NCBI GenBank assembly: GCA_009763385.1
Contig: CM019828.1
Location: 20,531,000-20,594,999, forward strand
DNA: 64,000 nt
Direction of reading: 5' to 3'
DNA from: Coix lacryma-jobi var. lacryma-jobi
Lineage: Eukaryota; Streptophyta; Magnoliopsida; Poales; Poaceae
Under the pieces are notes generated by a model. The model had not been told where the DNA came from. It ran no database searches and saw only the letters and a program-made list of their open reading frames with translations. Position 1 is the stretch's first letter. Each line of letters starts with the position of its first letter. The position numbers and the translations under genes are program-made. This document shows positions 23,090 to 34,590 of this stretch, in pieces.

Positions 23090-23827
23090 CTACATGATCT
23101 ACGGGGGGCCGACCGTCGGGCTCTCAGCTCGAGAAAGAAAGAAGGAGCGCCGCGAGATCTTTACGCTCGGCCACGACGCCCCCCGGTATCTTGACTGGTC
23201 TGATGCGCCAATCACGTTCGACCGTGACGACCATCCGGACCGTGTCATAAACCCAGGGGCGTACCCCCTCGTCGTCGACCCCGTTATCGTCGACGTACGG
23301 TTCTCCAAGGTGTTGATGGATGGGGGCTCGAGCCTCAACATCATATACCTCGAGACACTCGACCTCCTGGGGATTTCAGAGGGCCAGCTCCGACCCAGCG
23401 TCGGGGGATTCCACGGAGTCGTGCCAGGGAAGAAGGCCCACCCCCTCGGGCGCATCGACCTGCCGGTTTGCTTCGGCACGCCGGCTAACTTCCGCCAGGA
23501 GACGCTCACCTTCGAGGTAGTTGGGTTCCAAGGGGCCTACCACGCCATCATCGGCCGGCCAGGCTACGCCAAGTTCATGGCGATTCCCAACTACACGTAT
23601 TTAAAGCTCAAGATGCCGGGGCCAAAAGGGGTCATCACCATCGACACCTCCTACGAGCACGCATACCACTGCGACGTGGAGTGCGTCGAGCGTGGGGAGG
23701 CCAACGTTCACCTCGACTCGCTCGAGGCCCTAGCCGCCCTGGCCACCGAGGAAGCTCCTGAAGCGAAGCGTCACGTTGGCAACTTTCGCCGGCGGAGCAC
23801 ACAAAGCGGATACCCGTCGACCTGACC
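23090..23827 (+). pseudogene. pol: Aspartic protease domain of element 2
   Basis: In the frame 22335-23827 the active-site motif DGGSS is at 23319-23333, preceded by FSKVLM, and the later hydrophobic-hydrophobic-Gly element (YHAIIGRPGYAKF) is at about 23538-23580. It would cleave the Gag-Pol polyprotein. The frame ends at TGA 23825-23827, before RT, so protease and RT are no longer joined. The domain itself looks intact. Confidence 0.85.
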
Positions 23828-24006
23828 TCGACCGATGGCAAGACGCTGGCTGTCAGTGCCAGCCTCGAGCCTAAATAGGAAGCAGTGCTCGTCGACTTCC
23901 TCCGCGCGAACGTCGACATGTTTGCGTGGGGCCCCTCGGACATGCCGGGCATACCGAGGGAAGTCGCCGAGCACGCCTTGGAAATCCGGGCCGGGCTTCC
24001 AGACCG

Positions 24007-24800
24007 GTGAAGCAACGCCTGCGCCGCTTCGACGAGGAGAAGCGCAGGATCATCGGCGAGGAGGTACACAAGCTTTTGGCGGCCGGGTTCATCAAGGAGG
24101 TATTTCACCCAGAGTGGCTAGCTAACCCTGTATTAGTTAGGAAAAAGAATGGAAAAATGCGGATGTGCGTAGATTACACTGGCCTGAATAAAGCATGTCC
24201 AAAAGTTCCATTTCCTTTACCTAGAATTGATCAGATTGTCGATTCCACTGCGGGGTGTGAGGTACTTTCATTTCTCGATGCATATTCCGGCTACCACCAA
24301 ATTAAGATGAAAGAATCCGACGAGCTCGCTACCTCTTTTGTTACGCCTTTGGTATGTATTGCTACGTTACAATGCCCTTCGGCCTTCGAAACGCCGGGGC
24401 AACGTACCAGCGGTGTATGCAGCATATCTTTGGCAAGCACATAGGCAAAACCGTCGAGGCCTACGTCGATGACATCGTGGTTAAAACCAAGGAAGTCGGG
24501 AACCTCATCGGCGATCTCGAGACCACGTTCGAGTGCCTCCGGGCCAAGAATGTGAAGCTCAACCCCGAGAAATGTGTCTTTGGCGTGCCTCGGGGCTACT
24601 ACTGGCTACATTGTCTCACAACGGGGGATCGAGGCCAACCCCGAAAAAATCTCAGCGGTCACGAGGATGGGCCCAATTCGAGACCTCAAGGGCGTGCAAA
24701 AAGTGACAGGCTGCCTAGCCGCTCTCAGCAGATTCATCTCGAGGCTAGGGGAAAAGCGCTACCCCTCTACCGCCTGCTGAAGAAGACGGAACACTTTGCG
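24007..24800 (+). pseudogene. pol: Reverse transcriptase domain of element 2
   Basis: Visible motifs are KNGKMRMCVDYTGLNKACPK (24146-24205), SFLDAYSGYHQI (about 24270-24305), MPFGLRNAGATYQ (24372-24410) and the catalytic YVDD (24462-24473). Against element 1 there is a 1-bp deletion near 24349, a 2-bp deletion near 24601 and a 1-bp deletion near 24757; the last two add up to 3 and restore the frame. All catalytic motifs survive at DNA level but in different frames. Confidence 0.9.
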
Positions 24801-25300
24801 TGGACTGTCAAAGCCGAGGAGGCCTTAACCAAGTTGAAGGGGTTGCTGACTTCCGCACCAATTCTCGTGCCACCACGACCAGCCCAGGTTGGCGATTCCC
24901 CCGAGCCTCTCCTCCTCTATGTGGCCGCAACCACTCAGGTGGTCAGCGCGGTCATAGCCGTCGAGAGGCACGAAGGGGGCCATACATTGCCGGTCCAACG
25001 GCCGGTGTACTTCACCAGTGAGGTGCTCTCCGAGGCCAAGGTTCGGTACCCGCACATCCAGAAGCTGCTCTACGGCATCGTCATTACGAGGTGCAAGCTC
25101 CAGCACTACTTACTCGCTCATCCCGTAACGGTGATGTCATCCTTTCCCCTCGGCGAAATCATCAACAACCGAGAGGCCACGGGGCGCATCGCCAAGTGGT
25201 CTACCGAGCTGATGGGGGAAACCATCACCTACGCTCCGCGGAAAGCCATCAAGTCGCAAGCGTTAGCGGACTTCGTTGCTGAATGGACCGACACTCAGCT
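24800..25300 (+). pseudogene. pol: First RNase H domain (gypsy type) of element 2
   Basis: In the 24354-25556 frame, WTVKAEEALTKLKG at about 24800 and LLLYVAATTQVVSAVIA at 24912-24962 are followed by RPVYFTSEVLSEAKVRYPHI and YLLAHPV. This is the degenerate gypsy RNase H tethered to RT. The frame is open here, although disconnected from the upstream RT frame. Confidence 0.85.
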
Positions 25301-25309
25301 CCCGCCGGC

Positions 25310-25740
25310 GCAGATTCAAGCCGAGCTCTGGACCATGTACTTCGATGGGTCCCTCATGAAGACGGGGCAGGCGCAGGCCTGCTCTTCATCTCACCCCTCG
25401 GGGTCCACATGCGCTACCTGCTGCGCTTGCACTTCCCCGCCTCCAACAACGTCGCCGAGTACGAGGCCCTCGTCAATGGACTGCGCATCGCCCTCGAGCT
25501 CGGGGTCCGACGCCTCGACGCCCGAGGAGACTCGCAGCTCGTCATCAACCAGGTAATGCAGGCTTCAAGCTGCATCGATCCCAAGATGGAGGCATACTGC
25601 GGGGAGGTGCGCAAGCTGGAAGATAAGTTCTACGGCCTCGAGCTCAACCACATAGCTCGAAAGTACAACGAGGCCGCAGACGAGCTGGCGAAGTTGGCGT
25701 CCACGCGTGGCACGGTACCACCAGACATCTTCTCGAGGGA
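25310..25740 (+). pseudogene. pol: Second RNase H domain (Tat-clade aRNH) of element 2
   Basis: It starts at MYFDGS (25336) and continues NNVAEYEALVNGLRIALELG (about 25448-25507), DSQLVINQV and NEAADELAKLAS. These are classical RNase H residues D, E, D and a C-terminal NxxAD. A 1-bp deletion near 25370 moves the frame from the 24354-25556 phase to the 25283-25996 phase. A second, archaeal-like RNase H marks the Tat clade. Confidence 0.88.
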
Positions 25741-26035
25741 CGTCTTCGAGCCATCCGTCAAAATCGACCCGGGGGCTGGCCCCTCGACGCCACCCCTCGA
25801 GCTCGACACAGGGGCTCGACTCTCAACGCCACCCCTCGGGAATGACCTCTGGACATCCGCTGAGACGATGCAGGTCGACGCAACCGCTTTCTTCACCTCG
25901 ACACCGCGACTGGCGGACGCCCTACCTCGACTACTTGACGCAAGGCGTGCTACCGGGAGAGAAGACGGAGGCCCGACGCGTCGCTCGAAGGTCTAAGACC
26001 TACGTCATCTACGGCGACGAGCGGGAACTATACCG

Positions 26036-27147
26036 ATGAAGTCCGACAGGGATCCTTCAGCGCTGCATCCCCCTCGAAAAGGACGCAAGCTCCTCGACGA
26101 CATGCACTCGGGGGCTTGCGGCCACCACGCAGCGCCGAGGGCCCTGGTTGGGAATGCCTTCCGTCAAGGCTTCTATTGGCCGACCGCCATTGGGGACGCC
26201 AAGCGCCTGGTCCGAGCGTGCCATGGCTGCCAATTCTACGCCAAGCAAACGCACCAGCCCGCGCACGCCCTGCAGATGATCCCAATCACGTGGCCATTCG
26301 CCATTTGGGGGCTCGACCTCGTGGGTCCCCTCAAAAAGACAAGTGGAGGGCACTCACACGTGCTTGTGGCCATCGACAAGTTCACCAAGTGGATCGAGGC
26401 TAAGCTGATAGGAGACCCCACCTCCGAGAAGCTGTCGAGTTCATCGCCAACATCATGTACCGGTTTGGGGTGCCCAACGTCATCATCACTGACAATGGCA
26501 CCCAATTCACGGGCAAAAAGTTCACCAACTTCTGCGATGAAAACAACATTCGCGTAACCTGGGCCTCGGTCGCATACCCCCATGCAACGGGCAGGTCGAG
26601 CGCGCCAACGGCATGATACTCCATGGACTGAAGCCGAGGCTGTTCAAGACTCTCAAAAATTTTGGAAAGGATGGGCCGCAGAGCTCCCTCGGTGCTGTGG
26701 GGCCTCAGGACTACGCCGAGTCAAGCCACCGGGTTCACTCTGTTTTTCCTAACCTACGGCGCTGAGGCAGTCTTGCCTACGGACCACGAGTATGGCTCCC
26801 CTCGACTTCGAGCCTACAACGAGCAAAACAACGACGAGAGGCTTGCCAACGCCAAGGACCAGCTCGAGGAGGCCCAAGATGTGGCGCTCGTCAACTCCGC
26901 ACGCTACCAGCAGTCACTTCGACGCTACCACGACAAGCATGTGCGCAAGAGGGACCTAGCAGTGGGGGACCTCGTGCTTCGACGGCTTCAAGACAACCGA
27001 GGGCGCCACAAACTCACCCCTCCATGGGAGGGCCCATACACCGTGGCTAAGGTACTCAAGCCAGGAACATACAAGCTCTACGGCGATCAAGGCAGGATCC
27101 TGGCGAACGCGTGGAACATATCTCAGCTACGTCGCTTCTATCCTTAA
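26036..27147 (+). pseudogene. pol: Integrase of element 2 (frameshifted)
   Basis: The HHCC zinc finger is seen as DMHSG, CGHH and CHGCQF (26099-26240). The first catalytic Asp is in GLDLVGP (about 26310). The second, in TDNGTQF (about 26489), and the Glu region (about 26597) lie in other frames because of single-base losses near 26430 and 26595. The C-terminal part 26662-27147 is open and ends RRFYP-stop at 27147, with a GPYTVAKVL-like SH3 fold end. Integration by this copy's own protein is therefore unlikely. Confidence 0.88.
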
Positions 27148-27706
27148 AAGTCTCAAGGCCTTGTTCATTTTGTTGCTTTGTACAAACATGTTAAAAATGA
27201 ATGAGCAAACTCGCGCGTTGTCTTTCATTTTGCTTAGCAACTTAAGGTAGCCTCGACCCTGCTTTGCTCAGGGTCGAGCCTCCCTCGGGGGCTTACAGGG
27301 GGGTAACCGCCCCCCAGACTCCGGAAAAAAATACGTGTTTTCTTTTCAAAAAAAAAAATTCGACCCTCGTCTCGACTCGTGCCTCGAGTGAACTAGCGAC
27401 GTCCAAATCCCAAAATACCTCGAGCCTCCAAAGGTCGGGAGGCGTCGACGTAGACGTCCACCTACGCCCCCGGGCTACGGTACCCTACCTACGCCTCCCC
27501 TCGAGGGGCTCGCGACGTATCAAAGGAGTACAGACTAAGTTAGCAGAAACTCGAGGTTGCAGCAAAGCGAAATGGTCAAACGCATTTGAAAAGAAAACAA
27601 CGCCTTTAAACAAACAAGTCATATATGCAAATGGGTCTCGACGGACCCTCATCCATGCCATAAAATTCTTACAGGGGCCTCGACGCCCAAATTTGGCACG
27701 CAGGCC
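27148..27706. other. Gap between the convergent pol and antisense genes of element 2
   Basis: Holds the 3' end of pol and the likely 3' UTR of the antisense gene, with A/T runs near 27327-27360. No gene was recognised. Confidence 0.5.
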
Positions 27707-30700
27707 CTAATCTTCGTCGGTGTGGTACTCCTCCCCGAGGCCTTCCACGACAGGCTCAGCCTCGACGCCCGAGCTAGAAGGAGGAGGGCCCTCGACACCG
27801 CTGCTGGCGTCAGGAGGCAGCACGTCCTCCTCAAAAATCTTGGCGAGCGATGTCCCCGGCCTCTCCATCTTCTCCAAAATTTTGTCGACACGGCGGTTGT
27901 TCCACTCCTCGTCCTTCCCCTCAATCTCGATGAAGCCGTTGGCGACAACGTGGACCGGGAAGCGGAAACCGGAGCGAACGACCGCGAGCGTCTGCTTGAC
28001 GCCATGATGGAGAGCTTGCCGGACACGGTCCCGCGCCGCTGCGTCAAAGAAGCACAAGGCGTCGACCAAGGCGTCGCCTCGGGCCACCGCACCTTCTGCC
28101 GCAGCCACTGGAGGAGCACCCCACATGGGGCCAAGCCGGTCGAGGGAGGTGCGAGCCCGCTCCGCCACCATCGTCAAGTCTTGGAGTTGGTCCAAGAGAG
28201 CCTGGTTCGTCCCGCGGAGCTCCTCGACCGTCTTCTCGACCCCTGCGCAACGAACAAGCAAGAGTGAGACTGCGGCGTAACAAAAAACTTAGAGACCCAA
28301 ACAAGAACAAGGTGTAAGCCTCACCGTCGCAATGCTGCCCCAGTGCGGCGAGGTCGCTGGTCAGGCCCTCAGCACGCTGCATAAGCCTGCGCTTCTCGGC
28401 CAGCATGAGGAGCCTCTCGGACCTGAGGTCCTCGATCAGTCGGCCCGCCTCTACAAGGGCCAGATCCTTGCGGATCACCTCCTGCCGCGCCGTCCCCTCG
28501 GCAGCTTGGGCGGTGGCGACACCAATCTCGGTGTCTTCGGCCTCTTTTCTCGCTGCCTCCGCTGCGGTTCGGGCGGCGGCGGCCTCGCCACGGGCGTCAG
28601 CGGCCTCCTGCTTCGCCGCCTCGGCTTCAGCACGGGTGGAGGTGGCCTCGCTTCGGGCGTCCGCGGCCTCCTTCCTTGACGCTTCGAGAGCGGCGGCGGC
28701 CTCCTCCTTGGATCGAGCGGCCTCACCTCGCGCCGCCCGGACCTCCGCCTCCGCCTCGTTGAGCCGGCTCGCCATTTGAGCGTTCCGGCTCAGCTCAGTG
28801 CGGAGATCTTGGAGCTCCGCCTCAGCCCTCGCGAGGGCGCCCGACACCTGCGCGGACCGGTCCGCCTCCTCGGAGCAGGACCGCTCCGCCTCCGCCATGA
28901 GCTCGGCCACCTCTCGAAAGATGGCCCGCACCTCGCGGGGAGCCCCTCGCCGGACCGGTCGCTCGACGTGGACCATGGCAAGGGGTGGGCTCGGCGCGTC
29001 AGGAAACGGCCATACAGGTCGGTCGAGCTCGATGACCGGCAGAACCTCCTCCATCCCGAGCTGCCCCGGCTGCGGCCCGCCGCCCGACGGCACGGGCCCC
29101 GGCTTTTCCCTGGCTGGGCCCTCCTGCGCCTCGTCAGCACTGGCCGGCGCCCCGGGCGCCTCCACCATCGGCAAGCCCGCGGCGAGGGGCGGACCCTGCT
29201 CCAGCTCGTTCAGGAGGTCCTCCACCGTCGGGGCCTCGAGGGGCGCGGTCTCCTCGGGCTCAGACACCGGAGGGGCCGTGCTCGCCCCAGGCGCTTCCCC
29301 CGGAGCAGCCGTTGTAGCGGGGGGAGGGGTGGCGCTCTCGACAGACGCCATCGCAGGAGGAGAAGGGGGAGACGGCAGCGCCTCAGTAAGCGTGGTAGCG
29401 GCGGGCTCGATGCCGTGAGCTGAGGCCCCTGCAATGCGAGATGACATTGGTATCAGAATCAAGAAGAATACCTCGACCCCTGCGGTCGACGGTGACGGCC
29501 TCACCAAAATTCGCGACGATCATCTGACCACCTCGAGCCATGGCAGCTCGAGCCTTCTCCAGCCAAGCGGCTTCTCTACCGGAGGAGGGTGCCATACCTC
29601 GAGGTGCTTGTGCCTCGACGGGACACGAGGCCTTCGTCCGCTTGGATGAGGCAAGGTCCACCGCCGGGTAGGAGCGCTTCCCCCTGAGAAACCGGAGATG
29701 GCATGCATCATCAAAAGGTAAAGAGGTAAAGCCTCACTACCATCGAGACCCAAGAAAACTACTCACCCAAAGCAATGGCTTGGCTTCTTCCCGGAATCGC
29801 CGGACCCACTCGGGGGCTTCGAGCCCGCCCCATGGCTCGAGCCCTGCGCCTGGGCCATCTTCGCAGAGCTGGGATGGGGGGAGGGCTCCCGACGCCTCCC
29901 GTGGCTTGACCTCGAGGGAGAGCCCTCCTTCCGCCCCATGTCGCGGGAGGGCGACCGTACCTCCCTCGTGCTGTCGTAATGGCGCCCGCCCCGGCGCGGG
30001 CTCCAGGACCCGCTCCGGCGCTCGCCCTGGCGGTCGCGCCCTCCCGCGTCCGCTTCTGTGTCCCGGCGGTGCTGCGGCGATGGACTCCGGGGACGCCCAC
30101 GCCCCTGGTCACGAGACGCCCGGGGGCTCCCTCCCCGACGCTCGTGATGGCGCGGGCTCGACGCCTCCTCCTGACGCCCGCTCCTCCGCGGGCTCAATGG
30201 CGCCCTAGACGGCTCGCGGCGGTCGGGCCTGAAATCCTTCTCGACCTGTCGGCCGCTCCTCGAGGCCCGGCCCTTCTCCGGACCTCCCGCCTGGGCTGAC
30301 GCGGGGGCGGCCTCCGTTGGTGCTATGGCGGAGGCGCTCCGGGTTCGGGGCTTCCTCCCGACCGGGGGCACGTCCGCCGCAGAGCTCGACGGACCCCGGG
30401 CCCCCGACGAGGCAGGGATCGGCGCCGCCTTCCGCGGCTGCGTTCCGCGCGGTCCCTTCGCCGGGGAGACCTCCAGCATACCCTCCTGCACAGAGGAGCG
30501 GTCAGCCCTGTCATCGACGATCCCCGCGCGCCTCAGGCGCGCATCCATCCCCTCGTCATCGCTCTCCTCCCCCGAGCCGCTCTCCTCCTCCGAGCTCGAG
30601 GAGCTCAGCTCGGGGGACCCGTCCCCAGGCTGACGGTTGCGATGAGCCTTCGCCAGTCTCTGCTCCCGAGCCAAGCGACGCAGGTTTTTGCTTTTCTCTT

Positions 30701-31923
30701 TCTTCTTCCTGGCATCCTTGCTCTCCTTGTCTTTTTGAGCAGAGAGGCGCCTCACCTGAGCATCCGCGGCGTCCTCCCTCACCGGGGGCCTCGACGCGCG
30801 ACAAGTAAACGCCCCCTGAAAAAAGAAGAAGCGTGACGGGACGAACCACGAGATGAATGCAAAAGGTTCGGAGGAGGAGAAAGGGGGAGGGGGCTCGGAA
30901 CAGCTCAGCTCGAGGGAGGCTCACCAGGTCGAGACACCCCTCGTCGGGTGCCATGGCGACCAGGTGGGTGTACTCAGGGATGAACGGCCCCTGGATCGTG
31001 ATTGACACCCGGGAGACGCCCTCGTTCCGGGACAGCCTCTCCTCGGCCATCCTCGATCGCTTAAGCGCCTCGAGCTCGGCCTCCGGCCCCATCTCGTGCA
31101 TAAGGAGGGGGCGGTCCGCCAGCGGGAGGACTCTTCGCTGGTGGAACGCCCAGATGACCGCTTGCACGGTCAACTTCTTCTCATCCACCAGCGTCTTCAT
31201 CATCTCCATCAGCGGGGCCAGGTGGCGTTGCCTGTCCGCCGCGACGCCCCAGGTCCACTTCTCCGGGCGTTGAGCGAGGACCCTGCCGGTGTACTGCGGA
31301 AAGAGACCGTCTTCATTCCGCAGATAAAACCAATGGTCGTCCCACCCGGCCTGGTTGGTGGAAAGCTTGTATCGCAGGTATTCACGGGGGACATTGGCCG
31401 ACGAGGTCCCAGCCCTCGCGATAATGGCGAGGGAGCCCATGCGCACGAGCCGCCTCCCGCTGGGCTTCAGGGCCTTGATGAAGAGCTCGCCCCGGAAGAG
31501 ATGGACGAACATCTCCCAGTGCGGCTCCATCTTCAGGTACCCCTCGCACACCGCGGCGAATATGGCGGCGTGCGAGATGGAGTTAGGGGAGAAGTGCTGC
31601 AGCTCCACCTCGAAGTGGTGGGTCAGCCCCTGCATGAAGCGGCTCGGCGGGACGCCGAGTCCCATACGGTGGTAGCGCGTGAAGCTCACCACGTACCCCT
31701 CCGGTGGGTGCGGCTCCCGGTGCTTCGCCGACGGGATAACCCACCACGCGGGTCCCTCCTCCGGGTTGGGGCGCAGGAGCCCCTGGGCCACCAACGAGTC
31801 CATCTCGCCCTGTGTCACCTTCGACAAGCTCCAGCCTTCGGCCGGCAGCACTTGTGTCTGAGCGGCCATGATGGTGGCGCGGCGCGGACCCGAGCAGCGG
31901 ACGGGCAGCCGGAAAATCTCCAA
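27707..31923 (-). CDS. Antisense five-exon gene of the Tat element, putative gypsy-type transposon domain protein
   Basis: Minus-strand exons: 31923-30925, 30815-29767, 29683-29505, 29428-28325, 28242-27707. All introns are GT-AG, 76-109 bp, and all junctions keep phase (0, 2, 1, 1), giving 1,288 codons before TAG 27709-27707. An inner ATG at 31869 is an alternative start. Exon 1 holds a domain I recognise from memory as the 'putative gypsy type transposon' family (Pfam PF04195): GLGVPPSRFMQGL, LQHFSPNSISHAAIFAAVCEGYL. Exon 2 is basic and Ser/Arg-rich with an acidic Ser/Glu block. Exon 4 is a long Ala/Glu heptad-rich coiled coil. Exon 5 is acidic at its end (EEYHTDED). The function is not known; extra ORFs of this kind occur in Tat elements. 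It is intact while gag-pol on the other strand is broken. Confidence 0.85.
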
Positions 31924-32010
31924 TCAACTAGCTCGAAGGAGAGGGCGCGTGAAGGCTACGGCGGCGGTAAAGGCAAAGGCAAAGTAAAGGGTTCCTTTTC
32001 CCCTCTCTCG

Positions 32011-32019
32011 ATATTTATA
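32011..32019 (-). promoter_or_regulatory. TATA box for the antisense gene
   Basis: TATAAATAT-type box on the minus strand, about 90 bp upstream of the 31923 ATG, with a C-rich leader and CTCTCTCGA-like sequence between. This gives the antisense gene its own promoter, separate from the LTR. Confidence 0.7.
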
Positions 32020-32286
32020 AGGGGAAAACCCCGACGGGCGGGATCTCCCACGACGAAAAAGGTAACCGCATAGCATTTAATGCGCCCACCTAACTACGTC
32101 TCGAGCCGGATGCAGGGAACACACGGCAGCTCTCCGTTCGCTCAAACTACCGGAGCCCTCTGCGGCCGCCGCTCCGACTTCGCGCCCGCCGCCCTGGTGC
32201 CACGATCTCCACGCCCTGACGGTTTCCGCCTAAAAAGGCGCGCCCAACGGGCAGAAGGATTCCAAGCGACGAAGGCTTCTTCCGGA

Positions 32287-32452
32287 AGTAAAAACGGGCC
32301 CCGGCCCTAAGTCTCGAAGCAGCGAAGGCTGGCCCTCGAAAAAGGGTTCGACGGCCGGCTTCGAGCACCCAAAAACGGGCCCCGGCCCTAATTCTCGAAG
32401 CAGCGAAGGCTGGCCCTCGACGAAAGAGGGTTCGACAGCCGGCTTCGAGCAC
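32287..32452. repeat. Tandem duplication, about 79 bp, upstream of the antisense promoter
   Basis: Two copies of AAAACGGGCCCCGGCCCTAA... TCGAAGCAGCGAAGGCTGGC ... GGTTCGA... GGCTTCGAGCACCC. The rest of 32020-33100 has no recognised gene. Confidence 0.85.
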
Positions 32453-33100
32453 CCGAGTCAGGGACACCAAGGGGCGCCATTCGCGGCATCACTCGAGGGC
32501 CAAGCCCTCGAGGCCCCTCACGTGTATCCAAGGCGGGGAGCTTGACATGCGGTGAGATCCCCTCGGAGGGAGGCATCGAGCCACCGAGTCCTATCGAATG
32601 GACCCGACACTCCTGCAGACTGAGCACCCATGCTTTATGAGACCGCCTCCGGGCCACAGTCGACCCCTATCGAACGGGGCACGAGCTCTCACTTGGATTC
32701 CCCGTTACCGGCTCACCGGGAACCTCGATACTCGCCCACTCGGGGTAGTACGAGGCATCCCACCTCGCATTCGATCGAAAGGACTCGCGGGATGACAAGC
32801 CAGGGCAACCGGTGCGCCGGACAGCTCGAAGAGCCGGCCGCCCGGTTCAGCCTGGCACCCCTCGACGAAAGAGGGTATAAAAACCCAGGGACCTGACACC
32901 CCCGAACCTAAAAATCGCAACTAAAACTCGGGAAAAGCCCACAAGGAAGTTCTAACCACTCCCCCGTGACCTCGGGGGCTACACCCGCGGGTGTCGCTCG
33001 CGCGACGCCCACGGAATCAAATCGACGTAACCCTCGAGGTCAATTAGCTAACCCACGAGATCCCAGTCGGGAGCCCCTGCTCGAGTGCAAGCACTCGAGC

Positions 33101-33117
33101 AAGGGCTCGGGGGCTAC
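33101..33117 (+). other. Polypurine tract of element 2
   Basis: AAGGGCTCGGGGGCTAC immediately before the 3' LTR; purine-rich, in the place where plus-strand priming starts. Confidence 0.75.
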
Positions 33118-34585
33118 TGTTGGGGGTCCACAAAAGGGGTACCCCCAATCAACGCAAACAAATAGGGTAAACCTAGAACACCGGTTAATGGCGGACCTAA
33201 CTAGTCTGACCTCCTAAAAAGCCGACCCCCCAAGGCCCACAACGCTGGCCTACCGTCTCGCCCAAGGCCTCCAAGCCAGGCCTCGGGCGCGCGTTCGTCT
33301 TCCGTCTCGCCCGAGGCCTCCAAGCCAGGCCTCGGGCGAACGCTCGTTTTCCGTCTCGCTCGAGGCCTCCAAGCCAGGCCTCGGGCGAACGCTCGTTTTT
33401 CGTCTCGCCCGAGGCCTCCAAGCCAGGCCTCGGGCGCGCGTTCGTTTTCCGTCTCGCCCGAGGCCTCCAAGCCAGGCCTCGGGCGAACACTCGTTTTTCG
33501 TCTCGCCCGAGGCCCCCGAGCCAGGCCTCGGGCGCACAGTCGTTTTCCGTCTCGCCCGAGCCCTCCACGTCAGGCCTCGGGCAAGCGCTCCACTGGCCTT
33601 CGGGCCCCCCACAGCCGAGCACCACACCTCGAGACCCCACGCGGGGACCTCGAGCCTCTCTGGCACAGCAGCCTATCCCTCGAGACGCGCTATGCCTCCC
33701 TCGAGCGGTGCAGACATCGGATGTCAGCCCCATACCACGCACTTAATTCATCCACCTACCCCAGTCACGTCCTCTGTAACACAACGTGTGCCACAGTGGT
33801 CTGGGGCAGAGTCAAGCCTCGTTTTCACCGCAAGTATGGGCGAAAAGGCACCAGTGAAGCACTGTTAACCCACGCCCTACACTGTGGCACGTCCAAGACA
33901 CGCCTCGAGGTCCAGATGCCTGCCGATCAATCGATTTTCACGGGACTTGCCCGTACCTGCGGGGACTCGAGCCCCCCGTAGGCGACGCCTCGAGGCCGGC
34001 TCCACGCCCCTCGAGCCCTAGCTACCTTCATGCTATTGGAGGACAGGTACCCCAAGACCCGGAGGGACCCCGCCGCATCCTGTACGTTCCGGGATGGGTG
34101 TTGTACGGCTTCCACCTCGCCACGCCTCCACGTCCGCGCCCAGGGTGGAGGCCACGCTTCAAGGACGCTTCAACAGCAACGCCCACGTCGGCTACAATGT
34201 CTTCGACAAGACAGGGTTCCTACCCTTCTTCGTAAGGGACACAATACACCCCGACACCTGTAATACCTTTGTGTAACCCTGGCCTCCCTTTGCTCTATAA
34301 AAGGGGACACCAGGGCCCTCATTCTGGGAGACGAGCAGACACGTTAAGACACAAGTCCACGCACACCCGAGTCCGGATTCCGGTCCACGCTCACTGAGCT
34401 TGTATTCGCCCCTGTACAAGCACTTAGGTGCAAGTAATACAAGAACATCCTCCCCCGCTGGACGTAGGGCCTTCTTTGCCCGAACCAGGATAAATCCTTG
34501 TGTCCTCTTGCATCACCACCCAGGAAGAGAAGCACACGATCATATTACTCGTTGGTGTCATACCCCCGATTTCGAAACACCGACA
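33118..34585 (+). repeat. 3' LTR of element 2
   Basis: Begins TGTTGGGGGTCCAC and ends CACCGACA. TATA at 34293-34302. Near-identical to the 5' LTR. Confidence 0.97.
33252..33597. repeat. U3 minisatellite, 3' LTR of element 2
   Basis: Same array and unit number as in the 5' LTR, with scattered single-base differences. Confidence 0.92.
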
Positions 34586-34590
34586 ATAAT

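Larger units (their letters stand above)
19067..34585 (+). mobile_element. Complete Tat-clade Ty3/gypsy retrotransposon (element 2), TSD ATAAT
   Basis: 15,519 bp. LTRs are 19067-20533 and 33118-34585, with TSD ATAAT at 19062-19066 and 34586-34590. The order is PBS, gag, PR, RT, RNase H, second RNase H, IN, then about 6 kb holding an antisense gene, PPT and 3' LTR. Double RNase H plus an extra gene 3' of integrase, often antisense, is known for the Tat clade (Retand, Grande, RIRE2 types). By hand count the LTRs differ by about 18 substitutions and 3 single-base indels in 1,467 bp, mostly transitions. At the commonly used 1.3e-8 per site per year that is roughly half a million years. The sense genes are frameshifted many times. 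Confidence 0.97.

Noticed and set aside
20592..27147. Explaining all gag-pol frameshifts as sequencing errors
   Set aside because: The 3.9 kb of antisense exons in the same element have none, and several changes are 2-bp or not in homopolymers. Some single losses in G or A runs could still be errors.
29429..29471. A 43-bp intron 3 for the antisense gene (donor CGAG/GTATTC)
   Set aside because: Too short for a plant intron; the donor G/GTGAGG at 29504 gives the same phase and a 76-bp intron.
28776..32073. Long plus-strand open frames (for example 28776-29423, 29979-30299, 30317-30808, 31096-32073)
   Set aside because: They lie opposite the antisense gene in GC-rich DNA and have no domain; the minus frames have splice-phase and domain support.
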